Shown: piece by piece, positions 46,608-56,240 of the stretch
Layout: each line of letters starts with the position of its first letter
Position numbering within the stretch: the first letter of the stretch is position 1
NCBI RefSeq assembly: GCF_018449545.1
Contig: NZ_JAAVUR010000010.1
Span: 166,406-230,405, forward strand
DNA: 64,000 bases
Direction of reading: 5' to 3'
DNA from: Granulicella sp. dw_53
GTDB lineage: Bacteria; Acidobacteriota; Terriglobia; Terriglobales; Acidobacteriaceae
Program-made: the position numbers and the translations under genes
The notes under the pieces: model-generated
The model's input: the letters and a program-made list of their open reading frames with translations, nothing else
Databases searched by the model: none
Told to the model about the DNA's origin: nothing

Positions 46608-49600
46608 TCATCTCGCTGACGCTATAGGCTCGTAAATAACGTCGACCCAGTAGTTCCCTGCGGCAAAGCTCTGATCCGGGTAGATGCTAACCGAAGAGTA
46701 GTGATAAACCCCGTTTCCACCATCGACGCCAGTAGCGAGAGCATGCAGTGGTGGTGAATTAATGCCTGCACTCGCAAAGAAGTTCGTATCTCCCGAGTAG
46801 TGGCCGGCCGGAGCAAAGTAGGAGACGATATAGGTTGTATTTGCGGAGATAGAGACAGGGGTGGCGAAGAGTACCTGCTGCCAACCGGAGCTACCTTCAC
46901 TAACAAAAGTAGCCGTGGCTAGCAGAACACCCGTGCTGGACCAGAGGTTTCCGATGTGGGTACCCGTGTTTGCCGCGCTCTTATAGAAACGGATTCCGGA
47001 TACAACCCCATCTGTATCCGAGCGCCACTTAACGCCAATCTCAATGCTCGCGTTATCCCCATCGTCTATGAGGGAAGGCGTTGCGGAGGGCTGCCATAGA
47101 GTGTTGCACGGACAGCCTTGTGGCACAGAGAAGTTCGCCCCTGAAACGTTAGCCCCTGAGACCACGACTGCAAGAGTCGTCGGAGTAAACACCAGTCCGG
47201 CTTTAGCTGGCGTTAATGAGTACGCACCGCTCACCACACTGGGAAAGCTGTATTTTCCCGCCATGTCGGCCGTTGTGACAGCATTGCTGAGACCAGCCAG
47301 ACTTATCAGTGTCCCCGCTCCACCAGGAATGGTTCCGGAGATGGAATATGTTGTGGCCGCAGCAGTAAAGTTTACCGCTCCTACAGCCGCACCGTTGATC
47401 TTAACGCTCTGACTGATTGGGCTAACAACATATCCTGGACCACTCGGCGTTACTGTGTAAGTGCCGTTCGGAATGCCTGCAAAAGTGTAATTGCCAACAC
47501 TATCCGTCACGACGTTTGCAGCAGATGCCGGTGAAAGTGAAACAGTCAGACCTGATCCTCCCGCGATCTTTCCGGAAATAACATACGTCGGCTCTGAGGA
47601 AGCGAAGTTGACCGCAAGACTATGAGATCCACTGATAGTGACAATCTGGCTCGCAGGGGTGAAGATATAGCCGGATTTACTGGGCGTGACAGTGTAGGTT
47701 CCGTTTGCCAAGCCACTGAGACTATAGTTTCCGAACGCGTCTGCAGTTACGCTTGCCGTGGTCGCTCCACTTAGAAGAAGGGTAGCCCCAGCACCACCGA
47801 CTCCTGTGATTGTGCCTCCCAGACTATGCGTCGTCGTAGTTGCATAAATGGCGTCGACCCAATAGTTGTTTCCGTTGTAACTGGATATTGGTAACATACT
47901 ACTTGCTCCCTGCGCATAGACACCGTTACCGCCAGCTAACCCAGTCGACAAAGCATGCAATGGAGGACGATCGATATTTGCCGTTGTGAAGAACGCGCTG
48001 TCTACAGAGTAGTGCCCGGCCGGCGCAAAGTAAGAGGCGATGTAGGTCGAATTACCGCTTACAGGAACCGGTGCCGGAAACATCACTTGTTGCCAGCCTG
48101 AAGCGCTTTCACCGGTAAATGTGGCAGAAGATAGAGGGTTGGTATTTGTCGGTGACCAAAGATGCGCCAGATGCACGCCTGTATTCAATGCTGTTTTATA
48201 GAAGCGCACACCGAGAATATAGCCATCAGCGTCCGCTCGAAATTTGACACCCAGTTCATAAGCAAGCGTGTCCCCTGAATCGATTGTCGCCGGCTGTGTT
48301 GTAGGCGCCCATATGGTGTCACATGGGCAGATCTGCGGTACCGTGAAATTCACCCCGGTTACATTGCCTAAAGCGACCGCAATATTATGGTTGCCGGGCA
48401 CAAAAGCCAAGTGCGGTTGGGTCGGTGTAATCGAATAAGATCCAGCGAAGACACCCGGAAAAGTATAGTTGCCCGATGTATCTGCGGTGGCAACTCTATT
48501 GGTGGAATCATTGATCGCAACGGAGCTGCCAGCGCCACCTGTGATTGTTCCACTCACGCTATAGCTTTGGGCGCCGGCAAAGAGAACATCAACCCAGTAG
48601 TTTGTGGACAAATACGTGTTTGTTGGAAGCGCCCCGGTTGGATTTGAAGTGTAGATGTATAACCCGTTCGCTCCATCGACGTTGTTCGCGAGGGCATGAA
48701 GCGGCGGTGTGTTGACTCCCGTTGTCGCGAGATAGTTTAGGTCGGCAGAGTATTGTCCAGATGGAGCGTAGTACGAAGCGATGTAGGTGGTATTTGCCTC
48801 TATCTGGATCGGTGTTGAAAGCGTCACCTGTTGCCAACCTGAAACTGTTTCCCCCGTAAAAATAGCACTAGCTAGGAGAACTCCAGAGCTTGTCCAGAGA
48901 TGGCCGATATGAGTTCCCACATTTGCAGTCGCTTTATAAAAGCGCAAAGCTGTGACACTGCCTGGACTATCAGTTCTGAACTTTATACCTAACTCCACTG
49001 GGCTTCCATCATTGGAATCGATCAGAGCAGGAGTGGCCGATGATTGCCATAGAGAGGTACAGTTGCAAACTTGGCCTGCGAAGTTGACGTTAGCTACACT
49101 CGCACCCGATAGCACGATGGTCTGCGCACCAGGAGTAAAAATAAAGCCTGGTGCAGAAATGGCAAGTGTGTAAGAGCCATTCAACAACCCACCAAAAGAG
49201 TAATTTCCGGAGATATCCGCAATCGTCATACCAGAGGCGGTCCCTCCGAGTTTAATTACGGCTCCACTGACACCAGTAATCTTGCCTGAGATGCTCAGAG
49301 GATTCATCACCATAGCCGTAAAGTTAACCCCGGTGACAGTTCCATTGTTTACGGTGACAAGCTGACTGGAAGGGCTGAAACTGATGCCGGTATTGGTGAC
49401 AGACACAGTATACGAACCGTTAACCAAGCCACTGAAGCTATAGTTTGCTGATGAGTCTACCGACGTTGCAGAAATTTCTGCGCCAGTCAGATTAACAACT
49501 GCACCTGCGCCACCTGGACCCGCGATCGATCCGCTGATCCCATACGTATGGGAAGAGGTATAGACAACGTCTACCCAGTAGTTCGCTGACAAATTGCTGC

Positions 49601-52070
49601 CTGAGGGGAAACCGCCCAGTGTGCCAGAGGGCGGATAGTAGAAAACTCCATTCTGACCATCCACTCCGCTTGCCAGCGCATGGATCGGAGGATTATCAAC
49701 CCCGGTGGCCGCAAAGAAATAGGAGTCAGCAGAATAGTGTCCCTTCGGAGCAAAGTAGGACACGATGTAAGTAGTATTCGCCATCACAGGGATTGGTGCC
49801 GCGAAATTAGCCTGCTGCCATCCGGAACTACCCTCACCGGTGAAAGTCGCGGTGCCCAGTAGGGCTCCGGTGCTGGACCATAGATGGCCTATGTGCGAAC
49901 CTGTATTATTCGATGCTTTGTAGAAACGAACACCGAGAACCGACCCATCCGTATCCACACGAAATTTAACTCCTAACTCGACTGCATTGACGTCCCCGCT
50001 ATCTGTGCCCGTTGGAGCATGCGAAGGGGCCCAAATGCTACAAGGACAGGTCTGCGGTAGTACATTGACCGACACTCCACCTATGGGAACTTCGAGGTTT
50101 GCGCTGTCGTCTACCGCACGGCTCATAAGCGTGGAAGATGAACTCGCCGCGGTAGGTGTCCAAACATAGCTCCAGGCGGCGCGACCCGTGGCAGGGTGCC
50201 AGGTCGCTCCAGCGTCGAAAGAAAACTCGACCCCTGCAACTACTCCGCCCGAGTCGCTGGCCGTTCCGGTCACTGTGATGGCATTGCCTGTATTGACCGT
50301 CGAACCTGACGTTGGAAAGCTGATCGTGGAGGTGGGTGCCGTTGTATCGGACGATGCAGTCGTCGCCACAATTCCTGGCTGGGGGTTCGCAGGTTGCACC
50401 TCCATATCCGCCAACAAATTCACCGTCGCCTGCTGCATGTTCAAATCGGGGGCTGGGGTAGCGAAGGAAAAGAGATTGTCGTGGTTACTGTTCAAGCCCC
50501 ATGACCAATCGATTGAGCCTGCGCTGAAGACGAGGGCTCCACTTGGAGCTCGGTACAGCATAAGATGGTGAGTCGCCACACCGGCGCCATAGGTTGCGCC
50601 ATAGTCCAGAAGATAATCAGTTGTTAGTGTGTAGGTCGATGTAGAAAGATGAAACGCACCCGGTGGTCGAAATCCATTGTCAGCATCCACCTCCCACTCG
50701 TAACCCAGCGATGCGACAGGCAGCGTGTAGGTTGCCGTTGCCGCGAGTGTCGCCGCCGCCGTGTTACGCCAGAACCGCATCTTTCCGTCATCCGACGGGA
50801 CTTTGATTTTCAGACTACCGTCGTTGTCGTCCCCAGTCCCATTGACCATGAACAAACTTCCGGTCAGTGCGTTCTCTGGCTTCCCTCCATCAGCCGGCGG
50901 ACTGAAACTTGGGTCACGCCAGGTTCCCGTCCAGACCGCAGGGCTTTGAGAGTCAAGCTTTGCGAACGCTAAGGTTTCCTTGTAACAAACCATGGTGCGA
51001 TTGGGGGTGCTCGTCCCATCGATACTGTTCTCCCATCGTGTCTTCCAGAACATTGTGTTGCCACTGAAAAACGCAAGGTTCACCCCCGCATCGCGAGCAG
51101 CTTGAACATTGTCTCGTTGTGCTCCCGACCAATACTCGTCATGGCCAGAATCCATATAGATCTTATGATTCTTAATCAAGGTACCGTTGCGCGATGCGTC
51201 CACTCCAGTGAAGTAGCTCACGTCGTAGCCATTTGATTCGAGCCACTGAACCATCGCGAACTCTGCGCCAAATACCCAGGTATCCCATTCCTGGGCGAAT
51301 CCCCGTGTCAGAAATGGGCGGTTATAACTGACCTTGTAGGAACGATCCGTAAGATCGAAGGCTGGCGTAGCTTTGCTATACAAACTACCTGCGCCATAGT
51401 AGTTATAAGCTTGCCAGGTCTCGTCGGATGTCTGGTACATGATCGCGGAATGGCTCGCATCGTTTCTCACGATAAAGACGATGTGGCTATCTCCCCCCGT
51501 GACCCCTCGTACGAGATGAGCAAAGTAAATTCCGGAGACTGCCGTTGCGGGCACCTTCCACGAAGCAGATACCGCCCAGTTGCCGCAGTCAATTAGCCCC
51601 GTAGTCGTATCAGTATTGCAGGCTGGTTGAATCTGGGGGAGCGAAACCGACGGTGTAATCGACGTAATCTTCCGCGCACCCCTACCACCGTAATAGCCCA
51701 TCCGGTAGATATCGATCGTGTATGCCGTTGCCGGTGTATTGATCTTAAAGAAGATAGTACTTCCCTGGTTTACGCTGATGTCGGCAGCAAAACCCTGGAT
51801 CGAAAGATCTCCCGCACTTCCAGGCCCTACATCCCATTCGCTCGATGGATTTCCCGTTAGACAGTTCTCGGCAACAATCGGGTTCGCGGGATTAGTACAC
51901 TGCGCATGTGCCTGTCCAACGAGTGAAACCAGAACGGCCAAGATCATTCCCAAGAGGGTCAGGCTGCTCTTACACATCGCGCATTGAGATAATTTCTTAA
52001 TAAGCTCCTCGCCCGCTCTGGAGCGGCTCGCACCTGATGGCTTGGGTGGTGTATTCGAATGGGTCGGCAC
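46608..52070 (-). CDS. giant secreted modular protein (dimethylformamidase-beta-like, DUF4082 and CarboxypepD_reg-like repeats)
   Basis: The 1820-residue product has a signal sequence ending LVGQAHA after a long N-region; an ATG at 51974 would give a normal-length leader and may be the real start. About residues 60-560 resemble the N,N-dimethylformamidase beta-subunit C-terminal family (DIYRMGYYGGRGAR, YQTSDETWQAYNYYGAGSLY, GHDEYWSGAQRDNV). An Ig-like domain follows (about 585-665). Four DUF4082-like modules start near residues 672, 1000, 1247 and 1650, each with a Cys-rich opening (CPCSIWAPS type), GVRFYK, HIGHLWSSTG and YFAPAGHYS. Two, one and three carboxypeptidase-regulatory-like repeats (NYSFSGLVNGSYTV type) lie between successive modules. 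No catalytic activity is proven; probably a cell-surface or secreted glycan-binding protein. Confidence 0.78.
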   Translation of the reverse strand: MPTHSNTPPKPSGASRSRAGEELIKKLSQCAMCKSSLTLLGMILAVLVSLVGQAHAQCTNPANPIVAENCLTGNPSSEWDVGPGSAGDLSIQGFAADISVNQGSTIFFKINTPATAYTIDIYRMGYYGGRGARKITSITPSVSLPQIQPACNTDTTTGLIDCGNWAVSASWKVPATAVSGIYFAHLVRGVTGGDSHIVFIVRNDASHSAIMYQTSDETWQAYNYYGAGSLYSKATPAFDLTDRSYKVSYNRPFLTRGFAQEWDTWVFGAEFAMVQWLESNGYDVSYFTGVDASRNGTLIKNHKIYMDSGHDEYWSGAQRDNVQAARDAGVNLAFFSGNTMFWKTRWENSIDGTSTPNRTMVCYKETLAFAKLDSQSPAVWTGTWRDPSFSPPADGGKPENALTGSLFMVNGTGDDNDGSLKIKVPSDDGKMRFWRNTAAATLAATATYTLPVASLGYEWEVDADNGFRPPGAFHLSTSTYTLTTDYLLDYGATYGAGVATHHLMLYRAPSGALVFSAGSIDWSWGLNSNHDNLFSFATPAPDLNMQQATVNLLADMEVQPANPQPGIVATTASSDTTAPTSTISFPTSGSTVNTGNAITVTGTASDSGGVVAGVEFSFDAGATWHPATGRAAWSYVWTPTAASSSSTLMSRAVDDSANLEVPIGGVSVNVLPQTCPCSIWAPSHAPTGTDSGDVNAVELGVKFRVDTDGSVLGVRFYKASNNTGSHIGHLWSSTGALLGTATFTGEGSSGWQQANFAAPIPVMANTTYIVSYFAPKGHYSADSYFFAATGVDNPPIHALASGVDGQNGVFYYPPSGTLGGFPSGSNLSANYWVDVVYTSSHTYGISGSIAGPGGAGAVVNLTGAEISATSVDSSANYSFSGLVNGSYTVSVTNTGISFSPSSQLVTVNNGTVTGVNFTAMVMNPLSISGKITGVSGAVIKLGGTASGMTIADISGNYSFGGLLNGSYTLAISAPGFIFTPGAQTIVLSGASVANVNFAGQVCNCTSLWQSSATPALIDSNDGSPVELGIKFRTDSPGSVTALRFYKATANVGTHIGHLWTSSGVLLASAIFTGETVSGWQQVTLSTPIQIEANTTYIASYYAPSGQYSADLNYLATTGVNTPPLHALANNVDGANGLYIYTSNPTGALPTNTYLSTNYWVDVLFAGAQSYSVSGTITGGAGSSVAINDSTNRVATADTSGNYTFPGVFAGSYSITPTQPHLAFVPGNHNIAVALGNVTGVNFTVPQICPCDTIWAPTTQPATIDSGDTLAYELGVKFRADADGYILGVRFYKTALNTGVHLAHLWSPTNTNPLSSATFTGESASGWQQVMFPAPVPVSGNSTYIASYFAPAGHYSVDSAFFTTANIDRPPLHALSTGLAGGNGVYAQGASSMLPISSYNGNNYWVDAIYATTTTHSLGGTITGVGGAGATLLLSGATTASVTADAFGNYSLSGLANGTYTVTPSKSGYIFTPASQIVTISGSHSLAVNFASSEPTYVISGKIAGGSGLTVSLSPASAANVVTDSVGNYTFAGIPNGTYTVTPSGPGYVVSPISQSVKINGAAVGAVNFTAAATTYSISGTIPGGAGTLISLAGLSNAVTTADMAGKYSFPSVVSGAYSLTPAKAGLVFTPTTLAVVVSGANVSGANFSVPQGCPCNTLWQPSATPSLIDDGDNASIEIGVKWRSDTDGVVSGIRFYKSAANTGTHIGNLWSSTGVLLATATFVSEGSSGWQQVLFATPVSISANTTYIVSYFAPAGHYSGDTNFFASAGINSPPLHALATGVDGGNGVYHYSSVSIYPDQSFAAGNYWVDVIYEPIASAR

Positions 52071-52281
52071 CGCCTCAAACGAGGCCGGCCTTCCCTTCCA
52101 CGGACGCTTATTGCATGTGGACTACCAAAGCAGGACGGAGATCGTCTCAGACACTGTTGCGCAGTAAATTGCCCAGCCTGCCTGCTTCGGTATGCTGAGT
52201 GACTGTTCTATGCGGATTCCGAAGGAGCTCACAATCTTGTTTCAGCGCCTTGCAAACATGCGTAAATGTTGCAGGAAAATG

Positions 52282-53886
52282 TCATGTCTGCCCTAAACTT
52301 TGCACTGCACAACGGGATTGAAGCCGGTCTGCGAGACGGAAGGCCAGGGCCATCATTGTGAAGGTCGGGTTTGAACTTCCACCAGTCGGAAAGACAGAGC
52401 AACTTACAATAGACAGGTTTCTCACGCCATGCACCTTAAGAGAACTATCGACCACGCTATTCGAAGGATCGGTGCCCATTCTCGTACCGCCCATCATATG
52501 AAACGTGTCGAGTCGACCGCCACTGAACCAAGCACCCCCATCTACGGCGATCTCCGGATTCGGCGGTACAACCGCCAAGGAGTGTTCGCGGAAAAGTAGG
52601 TCGATCTCTTTCGCGTAGGTGCGAATGCACTCTTGCTCCTCTACCGATATCTTCCAGTCTAAGACGGCCTCTCGCATTCCCAACGAATTCGTATCCGTCC
52701 CCAAACGGATCCGGCTTTCCCTGTCGGGCCTCTGCTCGACGTCGATCTCCAGAACGATCTTTGCATGCTTCGACACGAAACGTCTGTTGCGAAATCTCGC
52801 CATGAAAAGCAATCCTGCAATCTCTGCCGAGGCTGCTGGCAACCCCAAAATATCTCGTCGAGTCTCCTTATCGAGCTTGCCGCGCTGTAAAGCCCGAAGT
52901 AGACCACGAATCAAGTCGGCTCCGGATCCCTCCGGCTCTTCAATCGCAAATTGGGCCGCAACGGATAACAATCGTTTCTCGCAACGCAATTCTCTCGTCG
53001 CCTCCAGCTTTGCCCTATGAGTCGTACCGCTTCGGATGAAGGGAGCGAACGTCCGAGTCACACGCCTTCGATCTTCTGGGTCAACGACCCCTGCGCGCAC
53101 GCCAACGTGGTCATGGAAGTACCGTCCCACTTGGTCCCGTCCATTGCCTACCCCCTCCGGGCAAACGCCGTTTGAGGCAAGCAGTAACCGTGATCCTTCG
53201 ATCGTTCCAGTGCAAAGGACAAATTCCTCTGCCTCAAAGGTATAGGGCACTCGGCCGTAGTTAACTGCGGTCAAACTACGAACGGAACCTCCGTTTAGTT
53301 GCAGGTTCAACGAGACAACGTTTGCATGGGTGAATACAGTTACCGTCTTTGACGAGAGACAGTATTGGCCCAAAGTCTTCGAAAGATTTCTCTTAACGAA
53401 GGGTGCACACTTCGAGAAGCGAAGCCTCACCTTTTCAGATTGGAACGGATGCTCGCGACCAAACTCCTTCAATAGCTCGTCAGAGTATGTGGCTATTGGA
53501 ACACCCATAGCCTGCTCTAGATCGCTGTAATACGGCTCTAGCTCGCGCAGACTTATCGGCCACTGCGGCAGTCCTAGGCATTTGGGGGGGTGCAGTACGT
53601 CTTCCGTAAAAGGAAGGAGCTGACCACCCCATCGCGTCGAAGAGCCACCGAAGGTACGAAACCGGCCCTCTGCAGCGCCCGTATGGGGGTATCCGTCCAT
53701 CGTTGTCCGATAGAGACTTTGGCTGCGCTCCTCGATCTCGAGCCCACCCGCCTCAAGCAAATGTACTTCCCTTCCACTTCGCAGCAAACGTGAAGCAAGC
53801 AGAATCCCAGCCACGCCTCCGCCCACAATGCAGACGGAGGAACGAAATGTGGACGGTAAGTTCGGCGTCTCCAGATCGATATACAC
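52282..53886 (-). CDS. GMC-family FAD-dependent oxidoreductase
   Basis: The 534-residue flavoenzyme has the dinucleotide motif CIVGGGVAGILLASRLLRSG with LLEAGG, the FGGSSTRWGGQLLPF segment, FVLCTGTIEGSRLLLAS, and the C-terminal THMMGGTRMG-like region (FHMMGGTRMGTDP) and VSCSVFPTGGSSNPTFTMMALA with the active-site Asn of GMC oxidoreductases. It oxidises an alcohol, perhaps a sugar or polyol. No signal peptide is evident. It is 211 bases upstream of the giant surface protein in the same direction; co-transcription is possible but not shown. The start is a GTG at 53886 without a strong ribosome site. Confidence 0.83.
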   Translation of the reverse strand: MYIDLETPNLPSTFRSSVCIVGGGVAGILLASRLLRSGREVHLLEAGGLEIEERSQSLYRTTMDGYPHTGAAEGRFRTFGGSSTRWGGQLLPFTEDVLHPPKCLGLPQWPISLRELEPYYSDLEQAMGVPIATYSDELLKEFGREHPFQSEKVRLRFSKCAPFVKRNLSKTLGQYCLSSKTVTVFTHANVVSLNLQLNGGSVRSLTAVNYGRVPYTFEAEEFVLCTGTIEGSRLLLASNGVCPEGVGNGRDQVGRYFHDHVGVRAGVVDPEDRRRVTRTFAPFIRSGTTHRAKLEATRELRCEKRLLSVAAQFAIEEPEGSGADLIRGLLRALQRGKLDKETRRDILGLPAASAEIAGLLFMARFRNRRFVSKHAKIVLEIDVEQRPDRESRIRLGTDTNSLGMREAVLDWKISVEEQECIRTYAKEIDLLFREHSLAVVPPNPEIAVDGGAWFSGGRLDTFHMMGGTRMGTDPSNSVVDSSLKVHGVRNLSIVSCSVFPTGGSSNPTFTMMALAFRLADRLQSRCAVQSLGQT

Positions 53887-54107
53887 GGTGAGCTATTACA
53901 GCACATCTATGCTTACTGCTACTTCTACTTATTTCAGAAGAAGCCAAAAATAGGCGAGAACTGGAGAAACAGAAGTGCATGAGGGACAGCCGAAATAAAC
54001 CAACACTTATATCAGCTTCTGGAAGCTGCGGATTAACAATCTACGATAGGTGTCGAAACCGGGAAGAAATGAGAAGATTTCTTAGCGGTAATACAGGAGA
54101 CGAAACG

Positions 54108-54560
54108 ATGAAGAAGTTGCATTCGCTGATGCTGAAGCGTGGCCTGATTTTGGTCGGAATCATAACCGTCTGTGCCTCGGGTAACGTCTTCGCCCAGAAT
54201 AAGGCCATCGACTTTACCAAAGGCATGCCCTTCAGCGACGGATTCGTCGCCGGCAACACTCTCTACGTCGCGGGTCAACAAGGGCCTGACGCTCAGGGCA
54301 AAGTCACCGGGACCGATATTACCCTCCAAACCACAAACACAATTGCGGCCATAAAGAAGGTAGTAGAGCACGCAGGCTTCCAAATGTCTGACCTCGTCTC
54401 AGTCACCGTCTACGTCACCGATCTCAATGACGTCAAGAAGATGAACGAGGTCTATATCAAGCTCATGCCGGATCCCAAACCGGCCCGGGCGACAGTCCAG
54501 GTTGCAGGCTTGATCGGCGGCGCAAAAATCGAAATCTCCGCCATCGCCGTAAAGCACTAA
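54108..54560 (+). CDS. exported RidA/YjgF-family protein
   Basis: The 150-residue protein has an N-terminal signal peptide (RGLILVGIITVCASGNVFA) followed by a full RidA domain: PFSDGFVAGNTLYVAGQQG, VVEHAGFQMSDLVSVTVYVTD and the substrate Arg in PARATVQVAGL with KIEISAIAV. RidA enzymes hydrolyse reactive enamines/imines, normally in the cytoplasm, so periplasmic targeting is notable. AGGAGA at 54095-54100 decides the ATG at 54108; the frame extends upstream to 53979 without meaning. It is divergent from the GMC oxidoreductase gene. Confidence 0.82.
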   Translation: MKKLHSLMLKRGLILVGIITVCASGNVFAQNKAIDFTKGMPFSDGFVAGNTLYVAGQQGPDAQGKVTGTDITLQTTNTIAAIKKVVEHAGFQMSDLVSVTVYVTDLNDVKKMNEVYIKLMPDPKPARATVQVAGLIGGAKIEISAIAVKH

Positions 54561-54659
54561 CAATTAGTGTCCAACTCAATGAACGGTTGCATTCGTTGAT
54601 AGCTTAGGCAGACGGGTGGCTGCTCGATCGCATAAACGATCGAGCAGCGCCGGATCCTT

Positions 54660-54951
54660 GCATACCTGAGGACAGACGGCACCGAACTCACCCAGGCCTC
54701 GACGAGTGCTCCGGCCTGCTTCTGCGTTCCAGGCGCCGGTGTCCTGCGAATCCAGGCGCCCAGGCCCAACCAACGAGCGTGTCATTGCCGATATGCTCGA
54801 CGAGCTCGTGCAGGGATCGGTTGCCATTCCTCTTGGGGTCTTTGATCTGAGCACAGATTTCAGGAACGGTCTTTCCTTCCCACGCCATCTCGTGCGGCGC
54901 CAGATACCATTCGGGATGACCGGGCATACGTCCCGGCTTGAAGTTAGGGTT
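54660..54951 (-). pseudogene. remnant of a small cytochrome-like gene of an isoquinoline oxidoreductase-type operon
   Basis: Translation on the minus strand gives a recognisable piece (NPNFKPGRMPGHPEW, then EMAWEGKTVPEICAQIKDP and GNDTLVGWAWAPG). It continues in a second frame (RRTPAPGTQKQAGALVEAWV) and ends in a third (EFGAVCPQV). The three pieces in order match the family annotated as isoquinoline 1-oxidoreductase subunit, which accompanies molybdenum hydroxylases. Two one-base losses are needed to join them. The N-terminal part is missing because it abuts the stop codon at 54952-54954. Confidence 0.6.
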
Positions 54952-55130
54952 CTAATGACAAGTCAGCGGCAGATCGGAGCCGCGTGCAATGAGATATTTG
55001 CCAAAGATTCCACTCCCCATTATCCGGTCCGTCTTAGAACCGGGGGCAGCGTTTCGAGCAGCGCATAACCAACGCCCATTGCAAAACCACCCTGCGATTG
55101 CCCGATCACCACCTCGGGAACGCCGGACAA
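54952..55130 (-). pseudogene. C-terminal remnant of a molybdenum hydroxylase (xanthine dehydrogenase family) large subunit
   Basis: The minus strand encodes SGVPEVVIGQSQGGFAMGVG and YALLETLPPV in one frame, then IFGKYLIARGSDLPL in another, ending at a TAG at 54954-54952. The order and wording match the region near the C-terminus of xanthine/aldehyde oxidase-type molybdopterin subunits (the VxGQxxGGxxxGxGxAL motif). One frameshift separates the pieces and everything upstream (about 650 residues) and the last ~60 residues are gone. With the cytochrome remnant it is the scar of a deleted operon. Confidence 0.55.
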
Positions 55131-55308
55131 TGATTCTGCCCTCTTGAGGAAAAACGCTATGCACCAAAGCGCAACGCCCCAAATAGCAATAGAGGACGAA
55201 TTAAGGAGTTTCGCACTATCTGAAATAAATCCTGATGGGATGTGTTTTTTCATCAAGATGAATCGAAGGTAACCTGATAGAAGGACAGGACTCGTAGACC
55301 CAATTGAA

Positions 55309-55839
55309 ATGGACATCTCAGAGGCAACCGAATTAATTCGAATAGACAAAATTACGGGAACGAATGCACAGACATGGTGCGATTTTGGCTGCGGAACAGG
55401 GACCTTTACGCTCGCCCTCGCAACCTTGCTACCCTCAGGTAGCGTGATCTACGCCGTAGACAAAGACGAGAAATTATTGAAGCAGATTCCCGATCGGTAT
55501 AAAGAGGTAACGATTCACAAGCAGATCGTGGACTTGGAGGTAAACGATCTACCTTTGCCTGCACTTAATGGTGTCCTCATGGCAAATTTCCTGCACTTTG
55601 TTAAACTCCAAGGTGCTTTCGTGGAAAAGCTACGCACGTTGTCTGAACGATTGTTGATTGTGGAGTACGAAGATAGGGCACCAAGCCGTTGGGTCCCATA
55701 TCCGCTTGGCTTCTCTGCTCTCCAAAACTTGCTCCGGGGACGAGGATTTACAGAAATAGTCAAGGGTGGAACTCGTCCCTCCCGATTCGGTGGCGAGATG
55801 TATTCCGCTCTGGCCGAGTTGGACAGCAGCCAATCTTAG
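55309..55839 (+). CDS. small class I SAM-dependent methyltransferase
   Basis: The 176-residue protein starts DISEATELIRIDKI and has motif I CDFGCGTGTFTLALA, an acidic YAVDKDEKLL loop and a NGVLMANFLHFV motif IV. It looks complete though short, and lies alone between eroded regions. The GNAT-free C-terminus (RLLIVEYEDRAPSRWVPYPL) fits UbiE-like small-molecule methyltransferases. Substrate unknown. It is likely expressed alone; no operon partner is intact. Confidence 0.75.
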   Translation: MDISEATELIRIDKITGTNAQTWCDFGCGTGTFTLALATLLPSGSVIYAVDKDEKLLKQIPDRYKEVTIHKQIVDLEVNDLPLPALNGVLMANFLHFVKLQGAFVEKLRTLSERLLIVEYEDRAPSRWVPYPLGFSALQNLLRGRGFTEIVKGGTRPSRFGGEMYSALAELDSSQS

Positions 55840-56240
55840 AACAAATTATTATTACCACGTAGCGCTTGTAGGCACATATGCGAGACCTGAAAGGATCACT
55901 CATAACCTCAGACGTTAAAAGAAGCAGGAATCAGAATGTCTGACGGTGTACCGTCATGGGCGAACCTGGGCTGATCAATCTCGCTCTTCAGTGATTCCTT
56001 TAAGAAGGCTGATCTCACCAGGCGTTTGATGGCCAACGTCAATACAGATGGTGCTACACCGTTCTCTCTCATCAGTTGAAATCGAACTCAATCACATTGC
56101 CGATTCGTCGAGTGGCTGACTTCTCTTCGAATTTAGGCTTCAGGCACCACCAGGGGTTCAGTGTTTTCGTTAACGAATGGACATTGCACGTCACTGGAGC
56201 GGAAGCCGACGGGAGGCAATTGAGTTATAAATCCAAGCCA
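55840..56240. other. intergenic region, no gene recognised
   Basis: About 400 bases between the methyltransferase and the helicase end. A 7-bp palindrome TGACGGT/ACCGTCA (55941-55956, two-base centre) is present. A 70-codon open frame at 56076-56288 has no recognisable content or ribosome site and overlaps the helicase remnant; it is not annotated. Confidence 0.5.
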
